NCBI GenBank assembly: GCA_014763715.1
Contig: JACXUV010000010.1
Location: 23,367-87,366, forward strand
DNA length: 64,000 nt
Reading direction: 5' to 3'
Source: Rhodobacterales bacterium
Lineage (GTDB): Bacteria; Pseudomonadota; Alphaproteobacteria; Caulobacterales; Hyphomonadaceae
A program made the translations under genes and the position numbers. How positions within the stretch are numbered: position 1 is the first letter of the stretch; each line of letters begins with the position of its first letter. The notes below the pieces were generated by a model that saw nothing but the letters and a program-made list of their open reading frames with translations, was not told the DNA's origin and did no database searches. This document shows positions 47,961-57,960 of this stretch, in pieces.

Positions 47961-48725
47961 TTGGATCCTTATTTCTATCTGAAGGGCGACAGGGCGACGG
48001 CAACACCCAATGGCTCGGGGCCATGGGATCCATCCATGCTGCATGGCGGCGCGCCGACCGGACTGATCATGAGCATTGTGGAGGCTCTGCCGTCCGAGGT
48101 GCCGATGTCTGTGACACGCCTGACGGTGGACCTGCAGCGGCCGGTGCCGGTGGGGGAGCTGGACATCCGCACCACCGTGACGCGGGAGGGGCGGAATATT
48201 CAGACGGCGGAGATCAAACTCCTGGCCAATGGCAAGGAAGTTGTCCGAGCGAGTGCCCTGAAGATCCGCAAGGATGATCTGGAGCTGCCGCCGGAAGCGG
48301 CCATGCCGATGATCGCGCATGAGGTTCCGGAGACCCGTTTCGAATTCCCGCGCGCTGTGGGGTTCAATGAGGCGGTCGACCTGCGGCTTGACCCGTCGGG
48401 CGGGCCGGACTGGGCGGCAAGAGCGGTCTGGTTCCGGATTGAGCGTCCATTCTTCGGCGACCGTGCGACGACATCCCTGATGCGCGCCGCAGCGACGGGC
48501 GACTATTGCAACGGGTTCGGCTCCACGCTCGATTTTCAGCACTGGACCTATATCAATGCCGACCTGACGCTGCACTTCGCGCGCGAGCCGGTCGGGGAGT
48601 GGATCCGGCTGGCTGCAAATTCCTGGATCAGCCCGGATGGACGCGGGCTGGCGTTCGGCGAATTGTCGGATACGCGCGGGCCGTTCGGGCGCGCCGTGCA
48701 GTCGCTGGTGATCGCGAAACGCTGA
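47961..48725 (+). CDS. Thioesterase family protein
   Basis: GPWDPSMLHGGAPTGLIMSIVEAL (hotdog fold); second half DFQHWTYINADLTLHFAREPVGEWI. Confidence 0.85.
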   Translation: MDPYFYLKGDRATATPNGSGPWDPSMLHGGAPTGLIMSIVEALPSEVPMSVTRLTVDLQRPVPVGELDIRTTVTREGRNIQTAEIKLLANGKEVVRASALKIRKDDLELPPEAAMPMIAHEVPETRFEFPRAVGFNEAVDLRLDPSGGPDWAARAVWFRIERPFFGDRATTSLMRAAATGDYCNGFGSTLDFQHWTYINADLTLHFAREPVGEWIRLAANSWISPDGRGLAFGELSDTRGPFGRAVQSLVIAKR

Positions 48726-48756
48726 GCGGCCTCAGCGCTTCGGCCCCTGTTCCGGC

Positions 48757-49635
48757 TTAGCGCGTCGGAACGGGGTGCTCGCCGGAATAGTCGTAGAAGC
48801 CCTTGCCGACCTTGCGGCCGACCCAGCCTGCCTCGACATATTTCACGAGCAGGGGGCAGGGGCGGTATTTCGTGTCGGCGAGGCCGTCATGCAGGACCTG
48901 CATGATCGACAGGCAGGTGTCCAGGCCGATGAAGTCTGCGAGGGTCAGCGGGCCCATCGGGTGGTTCGCGCCGAGGCGCATGGCCGTGTCGATGCTCTCC
49001 ACATTGCCGACGCCTTCATAGAGGGCATAGACGGCCTCGTTGATCATCGGGACCAGGATACGGTTCACGATGAAGGCCGGATAGTCTTCGGCATTGGTGA
49101 CCGTCTTGCCGAGGCGGCGGGTGAACTCCATGGCGACGTCATATGTGCCCTGGGCCGTGGCGAGGCCGCGGATCACTTCCACCAGTTTCATCACCGGCAC
49201 AGGGTTCATGAAGTGCATGCCGATGAACATTTCCGGCCGGTCGGTAACCGAGGCTAGGCGCGTGATGGAAATGGACGAGGTGTTGGTAGCCAGATAGGTC
49301 CTGGCCGGGACGATCTCGCAGATGGAGCGGAAGATCTGTTCCTTCACTTCGCGCTTTTCGGTGGCCGCCTCGATCACGAGGTCATCGTTTTCGTGCGTCT
49401 TGATCGAGGTCGATGTCGTGATCCGCTTCATCGCGACCTGCATCTCGTCCGGGGTGAACTGTTCGCGGGCGACCTGGCGGGCCATGTTCTTTTCGATCGC
49501 GTCGAGGCCGTGCTTGAGCGCGTCCTCGGAAATGTCCGTCATCACGACATCATAGCCGGCAAGGGCGCAGACATGGGCGATGCCGTTGCCCATCTGGCCT
49601 GCGCCGATCACGCCAATGGTCTGAAGATTCGTCAT
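48757..49635 (-). CDS. 3-hydroxybutyryl-CoA dehydrogenase
   Basis: [49 protein letters not shown]-like; [15 protein letters not shown]. Confidence 0.95.
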   Translation of the reverse strand: MTNLQTIGVIGAGQMGNGIAHVCALAGYDVVMTDISEDALKHGLDAIEKNMARQVAREQFTPDEMQVAMKRITTSTSIKTHENDDLVIEAATEKREVKEQIFRSICEIVPARTYLATNTSSISITRLASVTDRPEMFIGMHFMNPVPVMKLVEVIRGLATAQGTYDVAMEFTRRLGKTVTNAEDYPAFIVNRILVPMINEAVYALYEGVGNVESIDTAMRLGANHPMGPLTLADFIGLDTCLSIMQVLHDGLADTKYRPCPLLVKYVEAGWVGRKVGKGFYDYSGEHPVPTR

Positions 49636-49770
49636 CCGGTCTCACCCTGCGTCTTTTTCTGAACTGTGTGACATATCCTGTTTGTGCAGTGCGTCAAAGA
49701 TCAAGTGCGCACCTCAGGCGAGGTGCTGGCTGAGCAGCGAACCGGGCGGAGATGTTGTTTCCGGACAACA

Positions 49771-49796
49771 AAAAGCCCGGCACAGGCCGGGCTTTT
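49771..49796 (-). terminator. Rho-independent terminator downstream of etfA
   Basis: aaaagcccgg..ccgggctttt hairpin with A/T tracts. Confidence 0.8.
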
Positions 49797-49821
49797 CACG
49801 TTCAGGATGATCCGGTTTCGC

Positions 49822-50751
49822 CTAGAGGGCGCCGGTCAGTTCCGGCACAGCAACGAAGAGGTCTGCGACCAGGCCGTAATCGGCAACCTGGAAGATCGGA
49901 GCTTCTTCATCCTTGTTGATGGCGACGATGACTTTGGAGTCCTTCATGCCGGCAAGGTGCTGGATGGCGCCGGAGATGCCGATGGCGACATAGAGTTCCG
50001 GTGCGACGATCTTGCCGGTCTGGCCGACCTGATAGTCGTTCGGGGCATAGCCTGCGTCCACAGCGGCGCGCGACGCACCGACAGCGGCGCCGAGCTTGTC
50101 TGCCAGCGGGAAGATGACTTCCTGGAACTTCTCGGCGGAGCCAAGGGCACGGCCGCCGGAGACGACACGCTTGGCGCCTGCCAGTTCCGGACGATCGGAC
50201 TTCACCATTTCTTCCGAAACGAATTCCGATTTGAACGGGCCAGCCGGAGCAGCGACCGTCTCGACCGAAGCCGAACCGTCATTGCCGGCAGCTTCGAAAG
50301 CGGTGCCGCGAACGGTGACGACTTTCTTCGCATCGGAAGATTTGACCGTCATGATGGCGTTACCGGCATAGATCGGACGCTCGAACGTGTCGGCATCGAT
50401 CACATCGGTGATTTCGGAGATCTGCATGACGTCGAGCTTGGCGGCGACACGCGGCGCCATGTTCTTGCCAGCCGTCGTTGCCGCGAAAAGCACGGCGTCG
50501 TAGCCGCCCATCAGCGGGACGATCAGGGCTTCCATCGGCTCAGCGAGCTGTTTGGCAACGCTGGCGCCGTCGGCATGAAGCACTTTGCGCACACCAGCCA
50601 CTTTTGCAGCCGCAGCGGCCACGTCGCCAGCGCCTTCACCAGCGACCAGGATATCCACATCGCCGCCGAATTTGGCAGCAGCGGTCACGACCTTGTTCGT
50701 AGCGTCCGAGAGGGCCGCATTGTCGTGTTCAGCAATTACAAGCACAGCCAT
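49822..50751 (-). CDS. etfA: Electron transfer flavoprotein subunit alpha
   Basis: [38 protein letters not shown]...[38 protein letters not shown]. Confidence 0.96.
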   Translation of the reverse strand: MAVLVIAEHDNAALSDATNKVVTAAAKFGGDVDILVAGEGAGDVAAAAAKVAGVRKVLHADGASVAKQLAEPMEALIVPLMGGYDAVLFAATTAGKNMAPRVAAKLDVMQISEITDVIDADTFERPIYAGNAIMTVKSSDAKKVVTVRGTAFEAAGNDGSASVETVAAPAGPFKSEFVSEEMVKSDRPELAGAKRVVSGGRALGSAEKFQEVIFPLADKLGAAVGASRAAVDAGYAPNDYQVGQTGKIVAPELYVAIGISGAIQHLAGMKDSKVIVAINKDEEAPIFQVADYGLVADLFVAVPELTGAL

Positions 50752-50752
50752 A

Positions 50753-51499
50753 TCAGATGACTCCTGCGGTTTTCAGTTTCGACACGAGGGTGGCGACATC
50801 CTCGACCTTCTCACCAGCCTGGCGCACCGGCGGTTCGGTGACCTGGACGACGGTCAGGCGCGGCGCGATGTCGACGCCATAGTCGGCCGGGGCCTTCTCG
50901 ACGATCTCTTTCTTCTTCGCCTTCATGATGTTCGGCAGCGAGGCGTAGCGCGGCTCGTTGAGGCGCAGGTCGACCGTCACGATGGCCGGCAGGGCCAGCT
51001 TCACGGTCTGCAGACCGCCGTCGACTTCGCGGGTCACGGTCAGCGCGTCGCCGTCCTTCTCCAGCTTGTAGGCGAAGGTGCCTTGCGGCCAGTCGAGCAG
51101 GGCAGCCAGCATCTGGCCGGTCTGGTTGGAGTCGTCGTCGATGGCCTGTTTGCCGACGATGACGAGGTCCGGCTTCTCTTCCTCGACCACTTTGGCCAGC
51201 AGCTTGGCAACGCCCAGCGGCTCAACCGTTTCGTCGGTCTTGATCAGGATGCCGCGGTCGCCGCCCATGGCCAGCGCCGTGCGGATGGTTTCCTGTGCCT
51301 GTTGCGGACCGATGGAAACGATGACGATTTCCGTGGCGGTTCCGGCTTCTTTCAGGCGGACAGCCTCTTCGACGGAAATTTCGTCGAACGGGTTCATCGA
51401 CATCTTCACATTGGCGAGATCGACCCCGGTCTTGTCCGGCTTGACGCGGACTTTCACGTTGTAATCGATCACGCGTTTGACGGGCACGAGGACCTTCAT
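50753..51499 (-). CDS. etfB: Electron transfer flavoprotein subunit beta
   Basis: [51 protein letters not shown]. Confidence 0.96.
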   Translation of the reverse strand: MKVLVPVKRVIDYNVKVRVKPDKTGVDLANVKMSMNPFDEISVEEAVRLKEAGTATEIVIVSIGPQQAQETIRTALAMGGDRGILIKTDETVEPLGVAKLLAKVVEEEKPDLVIVGKQAIDDDSNQTGQMLAALLDWPQGTFAYKLEKDGDALTVTREVDGGLQTVKLALPAIVTVDLRLNEPRYASLPNIMKAKKKEIVEKAPADYGVDIAPRLTVVQVTEPPVRQAGEKVEDVATLVSKLKTAGVI

Positions 51500-51633
51500 G
51501 AGCAGCGCTCCACACGTTTCGAGGGATTGGACTTATAAGATGGGCGTTGCCTACAGGCACTGAAAAAGTTTCGCAAGGTTGACGTTGACGTAAGTGTCAA
51601 ATTGGCGCGCTAATTTCTGGTGTTTTCTGGCCT

Positions 51634-52167
51634 GTGAAGGTGCGATTTCTGCAATATGCTACCTCGATGATACGATCTGGACTGCTCTTCAGCATAGTTT
51701 TTGCCGTAACTCCGTTCCTTCCGGCGGCTGCGGAGGGTGTCGGTCTGGTCGATCCGGGCCTCTATTCAGTGACCACCACGATCGAGACCGACATGCAGGA
51801 TCCGGGCACCGGCACGCTCGTCGAGACCTGGGCCGAGCCTTTTGCCGGGGCGGCCTGCCTGGAGGGGGAGGCGGCCCGGCGGGTTTACCCTGACACTTTC
51901 ATCGATCCGCGCTGCCAGGTCTTCAATCTGCGGGCCGATCCCTATGGCGAGGCATTTGACTTGGTCTGCCTATTTCCGGAGGGCCTGCTGAGCGGGACTG
52001 GCACGCTGGCCGTGGACCCGGCCCGGCCGACAGAGTTCAACCAGCGCTTCACCTTGCGCGGTGACGGCTATGTCGCAGCCCAGCGGGTCAGCATAAAGGG
52101 CCGCCTGGTTGGCGCGTGCCTGCCGGACAGCCTCGCGGCCGTGCCCTCAGATGCAGTGACTAAGTAG
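51634..52167 (+). CDS. Hypothetical secreted protein (DUF3617-like)
   Basis: Signal peptide-like N-terminus; LVDPGLYSVTTTIETD. Confidence 0.6.
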   Translation: MKVRFLQYATSMIRSGLLFSIVFAVTPFLPAAAEGVGLVDPGLYSVTTTIETDMQDPGTGTLVETWAEPFAGAACLEGEAARRVYPDTFIDPRCQVFNLRADPYGEAFDLVCLFPEGLLSGTGTLAVDPARPTEFNQRFTLRGDGYVAAQRVSIKGRLVGACLPDSLAAVPSDAVTK

Positions 52168-52239
52168 AAACCGCAATTGGCAATTCCTCCCGGCGCTCTG
52201 ACATGCCATAGAGACGCCGCAACTTACCGGAGGACATTC

Positions 52240-52476
52240 ATGTCGCACACGCCCCACGAACTCACCGAGGAATTCCCGGAACTGGCCGAGAAGTACCACG
52301 AGCTGAAAACCAATGATGCGCACTTCGCCAAGCTCGCCGATGAGTATCATGAGCTGAACCGCCAGATTCACCGCATCGAGACCGATGTGGAACCGGCAAG
52401 CGACGAACATCAGACCGAGCTGCGCAAGCAGCGCATGGCTCTGAAAGACGAAATCTACGCGCTCCTGAAAGCGTAA
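52240..52476 (+). CDS. YdcH-family (DUF465) protein
   Basis: PELAEKYHELKTNDAHFAKLADEYHELNRQIHRIETDVEPASD. Confidence 0.88.
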   Translation: MSHTPHELTEEFPELAEKYHELKTNDAHFAKLADEYHELNRQIHRIETDVEPASDEHQTELRKQRMALKDEIYALLKA

Positions 52477-52595
52477 GTCCTTACCCGGCAAGGCCGGGGC
52501 AAATGGGCTGCCTAGGTAGAATCCCGAATGGGCCGGGGTGTTTCTGTCTGTCAGAAAGTTCTGGGAGACAGAAACACCGGATCCGGGAGGATGCC

Positions 52596-52832
52596 ATGTC
52601 CCATTTGCCACTTGGCCTGGTCGGAGATTATCCCGAAGCGATCGGACGTATTCTGGAACTGGACAGCGAAGAGGGCGACTTCCTCCTGCTGGCAGAGGCC
52701 TATGAGGCGATCACGGCGGAACTTCAGGAAATCGAATGCGGCATTGAGCCCGCCTGTCAGGCCTATATGGCCCAGCTGCGCCGCCAGCGTGATGTCCTTC
52801 GCGAAACCCTGTTTGCCCGGCTGAACGCCTGA
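52596..52832 (+). CDS. DUF465-like paralogue
   Basis: LGLVGDYPEAIGRILELDSEEGDFLLLAEAYEAITAELQEIECGIEPA; tandem to the preceding gene. Confidence 0.75.
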   Translation: MSHLPLGLVGDYPEAIGRILELDSEEGDFLLLAEAYEAITAELQEIECGIEPACQAYMAQLRRQRDVLRETLFARLNA

Positions 52833-52834
52833 CT

Positions 52835-53314
52835 TCAGCGCCAGAGCTGGGGCTGGGCTTCCTTCACATGTTCCCGGCAGCCTGCGTCCCATGGATAGAG
52901 GCCGTCGATCAGGCCGGGCCAGACGATCTGGATCAGGGCCGGATGACCGCCATGCCCGTTCCGCGTCCATAGCCAGTCGGCCAGCACGGCATATTTTTCG
53001 AATGCCTCGTCATGCGACACCTTGCGGGCGGTGCAGTCGAAATCCTCGTGCAGCCCCTTCCAGACCTGACCGTCTTCCAGCTTCCGGCCCGCCTTGATCT
53101 GGGCGTAGACGCTGGCCAGCATGTCGTACATCACATCCCGGTGCAGGCCGAAGACAATGAATTCCGGCGCGTTCAGCGTCTGCGAAAAGCCGACCGTATA
53201 CGTGTAGTTCGGCATTTCCAGTTCCGGATCGAACCGGTGCGCAGCATACCAGCCATGGGCCTCGACACTGTCCAGGATGCGCTTTTCTTCATCGGTCACG
53301 ATACAGCCCGCCAT
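52835..53314 (-). CDS. DUF4262 domain-containing protein
   Basis: YTYTVGFSQTLNAPEFIVFGLHRDVMYDMLASV...DWLWTRNGHGGHPALIQIVWP. Confidence 0.85.
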   Translation of the reverse strand: MAGCIVTDEEKRILDSVEAHGWYAAHRFDPELEMPNYTYTVGFSQTLNAPEFIVFGLHRDVMYDMLASVYAQIKAGRKLEDGQVWKGLHEDFDCTARKVSHDEAFEKYAVLADWLWTRNGHGGHPALIQIVWPGLIDGLYPWDAGCREHVKEAQPQLWR

Positions 53315-53393
53315 AGGGGAATGACGCGCTGTGCCGCCGCCTGGGTCAAGCTGAAACCCTTCAGGTGACGGAGATTTAAGCATGACGGGAAAT

Positions 53394-53681
53394 TCATGCG
53401 AGGCCACGCCCAGCACACTTGCCCGGCACGGCGGGTGCCGTCCGGTGCAGGAAGCTGAATTCGGATTGAACGAAGCGGATGTTCCCGAACCGGTCCACCG
53501 CCATCAGCGCATCGCGCCCCGTTTCCGTGTGCCAGCGGGCGACACGGAGCAGGTTCCAGACCAGCCATGGCCAGAACAGTGGCCAGACAAAGTCGAAATA
53601 GATGCGGAGTTGCGGATGCATGGCCCGAAGGATGAGGGCGCGGCCTGTGCGGTTGGATAGAGACCCACCCACATGTGTCAT
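53394..53681 (-). CDS. Hypothetical Trp-rich protein, second copy of the 10816 ORF (shortened)
   Basis: MHPQLRIYFDFVWPLFWPWLVWNLLRVARWHTETGRDALMAVDRFGNIRFV, then diverges. Confidence 0.5.
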   Translation of the reverse strand: MTHVGGSLSNRTGRALILRAMHPQLRIYFDFVWPLFWPWLVWNLLRVARWHTETGRDALMAVDRFGNIRFVQSEFSFLHRTAPAVPGKCAGRGLA

Positions 53682-53778
53682 CCCGGAATTTGCGCAGCAA
53701 ATATCCGGGAGCCAGATGCAGTGTGGCGGCTGCAGAACCAGGTCCCGGATAAGCGCTTTGCGCTTTCCGGGATGACAC
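53675..53778. repeat. REPIN-like palindromic element (two hairpins within a 14-bp terminal inverted repeat)
   Basis: gtgtcatcccggaa (53675-53688) / ttccgggatgacac (53765-53778), with two internal hairpins. Confidence 0.8.
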
Positions 53779-53825
53779 TACGGCGGTGGAGGATTGAGCC
53801 GGAACTCTCCTCAGAACACCGGGCG

Positions 53826-54452
53826 TTATTCAGCGCCCCAGGGGGCGGGGGGCGGGTCGACAGGTCTGGATGTGTCGAATTCCACGCGGAAGAAGCGGCC
53901 GGGGCGTTCCAGTTCATAGGCGAACAGGCTGTGCGAGGGGCGCACTTCCACGGCCCAGACATTCTCCTTCGACTGAGGAATGCCGGAGGCATCGAACAGG
54001 GCCTTGGTGGCCTCGTCGGCCGGGAAGTTCAGGCGGCTGCCGCTGAACCGGTCGTCGCGCACGCCGCCATAGCCGGTCAGTGCGTCGAAGCTGCCGTCTT
54101 CATGGCGGTGCTCGTGATGCAGGGCGAGGCGGTCGCCCTCACGGTGGATCACCCAGATGCGCGAACGGTCCTCGCCGACATGCAGCGGGATGCGCACCTC
54201 ATCCTTCGTGCAGGAGCGGACATGCATGACGATGCGCTGGGCGCGCCAGGCATCGTCCTGCAGGTCATCGCTGACGATCCGGCCTTCGAAGGCCTTGCCG
54301 CACAGGGCGGAGAGCCGGTGCATGAATTCCGATTCCTGCAGGGTCGGCTGGCTGCACGCAGTCACGAACAGCGTGGCGGCCAGGAGGAAGAGCGCGCGCA
54401 CCGGGCCGGTCCTAGTGGCGGAAGTGGCGCATGCCGGTGAACACCATGGCAA
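53826..54452 (-). CDS. Hypothetical lipoprotein (start uncertain)
   Basis: [19 protein letters not shown] signal/lipobox. Confidence 0.6.
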   Translation of the reverse strand: MPWCSPACATSATRTGPVRALFLLAATLFVTACSQPTLQESEFMHRLSALCGKAFEGRIVSDDLQDDAWRAQRIVMHVRSCTKDEVRIPLHVGEDRSRIWVIHREGDRLALHHEHRHEDGSFDALTGYGGVRDDRFSGSRLNFPADEATKALFDASGIPQSKENVWAVEVRPSHSLFAYELERPGRFFRVEFDTSRPVDPPPAPWGAE

Positions 54453-56013
54453 GGCCCGCTTCGTCTGCGGCGGCGATCACGTCTTCGTCGCGGATGGAAC
54501 CGCCCGGCTGGATCACGGCGGTGGCCCCGGCAGAGGCAGCCTGCAGCAGGCCGTCCGGGAAGGGGAAGAAGGCGTCGGAGGCGGCCACGCAGCCCTTGGT
54601 CTTCGGCTCTGCCCAGCCTGCGACTTCGGCGGCGTCTTCCGCCTTGCGGGCGGCGATGCGGGCGCTGTCGATGCGGCTCATCTGGCCTGCGCCGATGCCG
54701 ACGGTGGCGCCGTCTTTCGCATAGACGATCGTGTTCGACTTGACGTGTTTGGCAACGCGCCAGGCGAACAGCATGTCTTCCAGTTCCTGCTCGGTCGGGG
54801 CTTTCTTGGTCACGACTTTCAGGTCCGCCTTGGTGATGCGGCCGAAATCGCGGTCCTGCATCAGGAAGCCGCCGGCGACGGTCTTGATGAAGCGGCCGGA
54901 GGCGGCCGGATCGGGCAGGCCGTCCGTGATCAGGAGGCGGAGGTTCTTCTTCTTGGCGAAGATCGCCTCGGCGGCCTCATCGGCGCCGGGGGCGATGACG
55001 ACTTCGGTGAAGATCTGCGAGATCTCTTTCGCGGTCTCTTCGTCGAGGGCGCGGTTGAGGGCGACGATGCCGCCGAAGGCAGAGGTCGAGTCGCAGGCCA
55101 GCGCGGCGCGGTAGGCCTCGATGATGCTGGACCCTTGCGCCACACCGCAGGGGTTCGCGTGCTTGATGATGGCGACGGCGGGCGTTTCCGCGCCCAGTTC
55201 GCCGATCAGCTCATAGGCCGCGTCGGTGTCGTTGATGTTGTTGTAGGAGAGTTCCTTGCCCTGCAGCTGTTTCGCGGTGGCGACGCCGGGGCGCTTCTCG
55301 CCGGTGACGTAGAAGGCGGCTTTCTGGTGCGGGTTTTCGCCATAGCGGAGGGATTGTTGCAGCTTGCCGCCGAGGGCGGCCCAGTCCGGTGCGGTCTCGC
55401 CCAGCTGTTCGGCATACCAGGATGAAATGGCGGCATCGTAGGCGGCGGTGCGGGCATAGGTTTTCGCGGCGAGCTTGCGGCAGAGGGCGACGGAGACTTC
55501 GCCGTCATGGGCGTCCATCTCGGCAAGGACGGCATCGACATCGCCGCCATCGGTGCAGACGGCGACGAAGGCGCCGTTCTTGGCCGCTGCGCGCAGCATG
55601 GCCGGACCGCCAATGTCGATATTCTCGATACAGGTCTCAAAGTCCGCGCCAGAGGCGACGGTCGCCTCGAACGGGTAGAGGTTCACATAGATCAGGTCGA
55701 TGGCGCCGATGCCGTGGGTCTCGGCGTCCTTCACATGGCTCGGATTGTCGCGCAGGTAGAGGAGGCCGCCATGCACTGCCGGGTGCAGCGTCTTCACGCG
55801 GCCATCCATCATTTCCGGGAAGCCGGTCAGGTCTGCGACATCCTTCACGGCGAGGCCGGCCTCTTTCAGCAGTTTCGACGTGCCGCCGGTGGAGACGAGT
55901 TCCACGCCTTTTTCAGCGAGCTTTTTCGCCTGTTCCACAAGGCCGGTCTTGTCGGAAACGGACAGGAGGGCACGGCGAATACGGACGGGGGCTCCGCTGG
56001 CGGCGTCAGACAT
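54412..56013 (-). CDS. purH: Bifunctional AICAR formyltransferase/IMP cyclohydrolase
   Basis: [65 protein letters not shown]. Confidence 0.97.
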   Translation of the reverse strand: MSDAASGAPVRIRRALLSVSDKTGLVEQAKKLAEKGVELVSTGGTSKLLKEAGLAVKDVADLTGFPEMMDGRVKTLHPAVHGGLLYLRDNPSHVKDAETHGIGAIDLIYVNLYPFEATVASGADFETCIENIDIGGPAMLRAAAKNGAFVAVCTDGGDVDAVLAEMDAHDGEVSVALCRKLAAKTYARTAAYDAAISSWYAEQLGETAPDWAALGGKLQQSLRYGENPHQKAAFYVTGEKRPGVATAKQLQGKELSYNNINDTDAAYELIGELGAETPAVAIIKHANPCGVAQGSSIIEAYRAALACDSTSAFGGIVALNRALDEETAKEISQIFTEVVIAPGADEAAEAIFAKKKNLRLLITDGLPDPAASGRFIKTVAGGFLMQDRDFGRITKADLKVVTKKAPTEQELEDMLFAWRVAKHVKSNTIVYAKDGATVGIGAGQMSRIDSARIAARKAEDAAEVAGWAEPKTKGCVAASDAFFPFPDGLLQAASAGATAVIQPGGSIRDEDVIAAADEAGLAMVFTGMRHFRH

Positions 56014-56067
56014 GGGAAATTCTCCAGGATTTCGTTGCCGCGCGGGGTAGCACGGCAGGGCAGCGCG

Positions 56068-57960
56068 TCAAGCGATGTCCTTGAAGGCTTTTGCAGCCCG
56101 TTCCTCACCGTATTCCGGCACCATCATGCCCAGCATGCGCAGGGCGTCGGAGCGTTCACGGCGGCTGGCCGCTTCGATCAGCGTGGCGAGCTGCTTGTCG
56201 AACAGTTCCGAGGTGGGGGTGCGGCTGGCGACGCGCAGGACGCCATCGACCGTCGTGTCGGTGACGGTCTCATGCTCATAGGTGAGGGCTTCGTGCATCT
56301 TTTCACCGGCGCGCAGGCCCGTCTGGGTGATCTGGATGTCGACGCCGGGGATCAGGCCCTTCAGGCGGATCAGCGTCTCGGCCAGCTGCAGGATCGGCAT
56401 CGGCTCGCCCATGTCGAGGACGTAGATGTCGGAGGCGCCGCCCTCATGCTGCAGTGCCCCGGCCTGGAGCACGAGCGCGGAGGCTTCCTCCACGGTCATG
56501 AAATAGCGGGTCACGCCCATGTCGGTGACGGTGACGGGACCGCCCGCTGCGATCTGTTTCTCGAACAGCGGCACGACGGAGCCGGACGAGCCGAGCACAT
56601 TGCCGAACCGGACCATGGCGGCAGCCATGCCGGATTCCTCTGCGATGCGGGCAATGGCCACTTCAGCGAGGCGCTTGGTGGCGCCCATGACATTGTCCGG
56701 GTCCACGGCCTTGTCGGTGGAGATGAAGACGAAGCGTTTCGCGCCCACGGCAGCGGCCGCGCGGGCACAGTTCACGGCGCCGGACACATTGGTCAGGATC
56801 GCTTCGCAGGCATTGCGTTCCATCAGCGGGACATGTTTCAGCGCGGCGGCATGGATCACGATGTCGGGCTGGGCGTTCTGGAAGATGTCGCGCATGCGCT
56901 GAGGATCGCGGACATCGCCAAGGCGCGGGAAGATCTTCAGGTCCGGGAACCGGTTCGTCAGTTCCATGTCGATGCTGTAGAGATTGTACTCACAGGAATC
57001 GATGATGGTCAGCTGTTGCGGTTTCAGCGAGGCGACCTGACGGGCAAGTTCCGAGCCGATCGTGCCGCCGCCGCCGGTCACCAGCACGCGGGCGCCTTCG
57101 ATGGCCGCGCGCACAGGGGCGATGTCCAGCCGGCGTTCCGGACGGGCCAGCAGGTCTGCCGGGCGGACCGGCTCCATCACCTGGGCCGCTTCGTCGCCGG
57201 ACAGGGCCATGATTTCCGCGCCATGGGCAGATGTGGTTTCCAGGATCCGCATCATCCTGTTGCGGTCGCGCGCAGCACCCGTCACCGCGACCCAGGGCGT
57301 ATGTCCGTAGCGCACGGACAGGATGTCGATCACATTGGCCAGGTCTTCCAGCCCGCCCATGATCGGCACGCCGCGGATGGCGCGTCCGGGATCGTTGCCC
57401 TCGGTGTCGATCAGGCCGAGCAGGCGGAAGTTCTGGGTTTCGGTCGGCGTCTGCAGGCGGCGGATGACGCCGATACAGCTGGCCACGTCGCCGATCAGCA
57501 GGATCGGCTTGGCATTGCGGGCCACCGGGCTGAAGATCTGCAGCGGTTTGTGGGTGGACCGGGACAGCGCCACCATCCGGCCGGAGAACAGGACGATCGT
57601 CCAGATCAGCAGGGCCGTCAGCAGGGTGCCCCATGGCTGTGACAGGGTGCCGTTCAGAAGGCCGGCTACTGGCAGGTAGAGCAGGCCGGAGAGGGCAATG
57701 CCCTGAATGATCCGCACGGCATCCGGCCAGCCGATATGGCGCCAGACCTGCGTGTGGATGCGCAGGATGAGAAAGCCCACGGCCACAGCCGCGGTAAACA
57801 GGATCGTGCTGCTGGCCGAGGACACAATTGGGAAGGTGCCGCGCGGCTCGCCCGTCCACCAGAACAGGAAATTGGTGAGCGCCATGGAGAAGGCGGCCGC
57901 GCTGAGGTCAAACCCCAGGGTCAGGAACATGGCTCTGCGGGCAGCACGTTGAGGCGTCAT
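56068..57960 (-). CDS. Nucleoside-diphosphate sugar epimerase/dehydratase (CapD/WbpM/FlaA1-like)
   Basis: Four-TM N-terminus; VLVTGGGGTIGSELARQVASLKPQQLTIIDSCEYNLYSIDMEL; FVFISTDKAVDPDNVMGATKRLAEV. Confidence 0.93.
   Translation of the reverse strand: MTPQRAARRAMFLTLGFDLSAAAFSMALTNFLFWWTGEPRGTFPIVSSASSTILFTAAVAVGFLILRIHTQVWRHIGWPDAVRIIQGIALSGLLYLPVAGLLNGTLSQPWGTLLTALLIWTIVLFSGRMVALSRSTHKPLQIFSPVARNAKPILLIGDVASCIGVIRRLQTPTETQNFRLLGLIDTEGNDPGRAIRGVPIMGGLEDLANVIDILSVRYGHTPWVAVTGAARDRNRMMRILETTSAHGAEIMALSGDEAAQVMEPVRPADLLARPERRLDIAPVRAAIEGARVLVTGGGGTIGSELARQVASLKPQQLTIIDSCEYNLYSIDMELTNRFPDLKIFPRLGDVRDPQRMRDIFQNAQPDIVIHAAALKHVPLMERNACEAILTNVSGAVNCARAAAAVGAKRFVFISTDKAVDPDNVMGATKRLAEVAIARIAEESGMAAAMVRFGNVLGSSGSVVPLFEKQIAAGGPVTVTDMGVTRYFMTVEEASALVLQAGALQHEGGASDIYVLDMGEPMPILQLAETLIRLKGLIPGVDIQITQTGLRAGEKMHEALTYEHETVTDTTVDGVLRVASRTPTSELFDKQLATLIEAASRRERSDALRMLGMMVPEYGEERAAKAFKDIA

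Noticed and set aside
55507-57642. 711-aa ORF on the plus strand
   Set aside because: Antisense to purH and the CapD-like gene; low-complexity G/D/H/R composition typical of shadow ORFs
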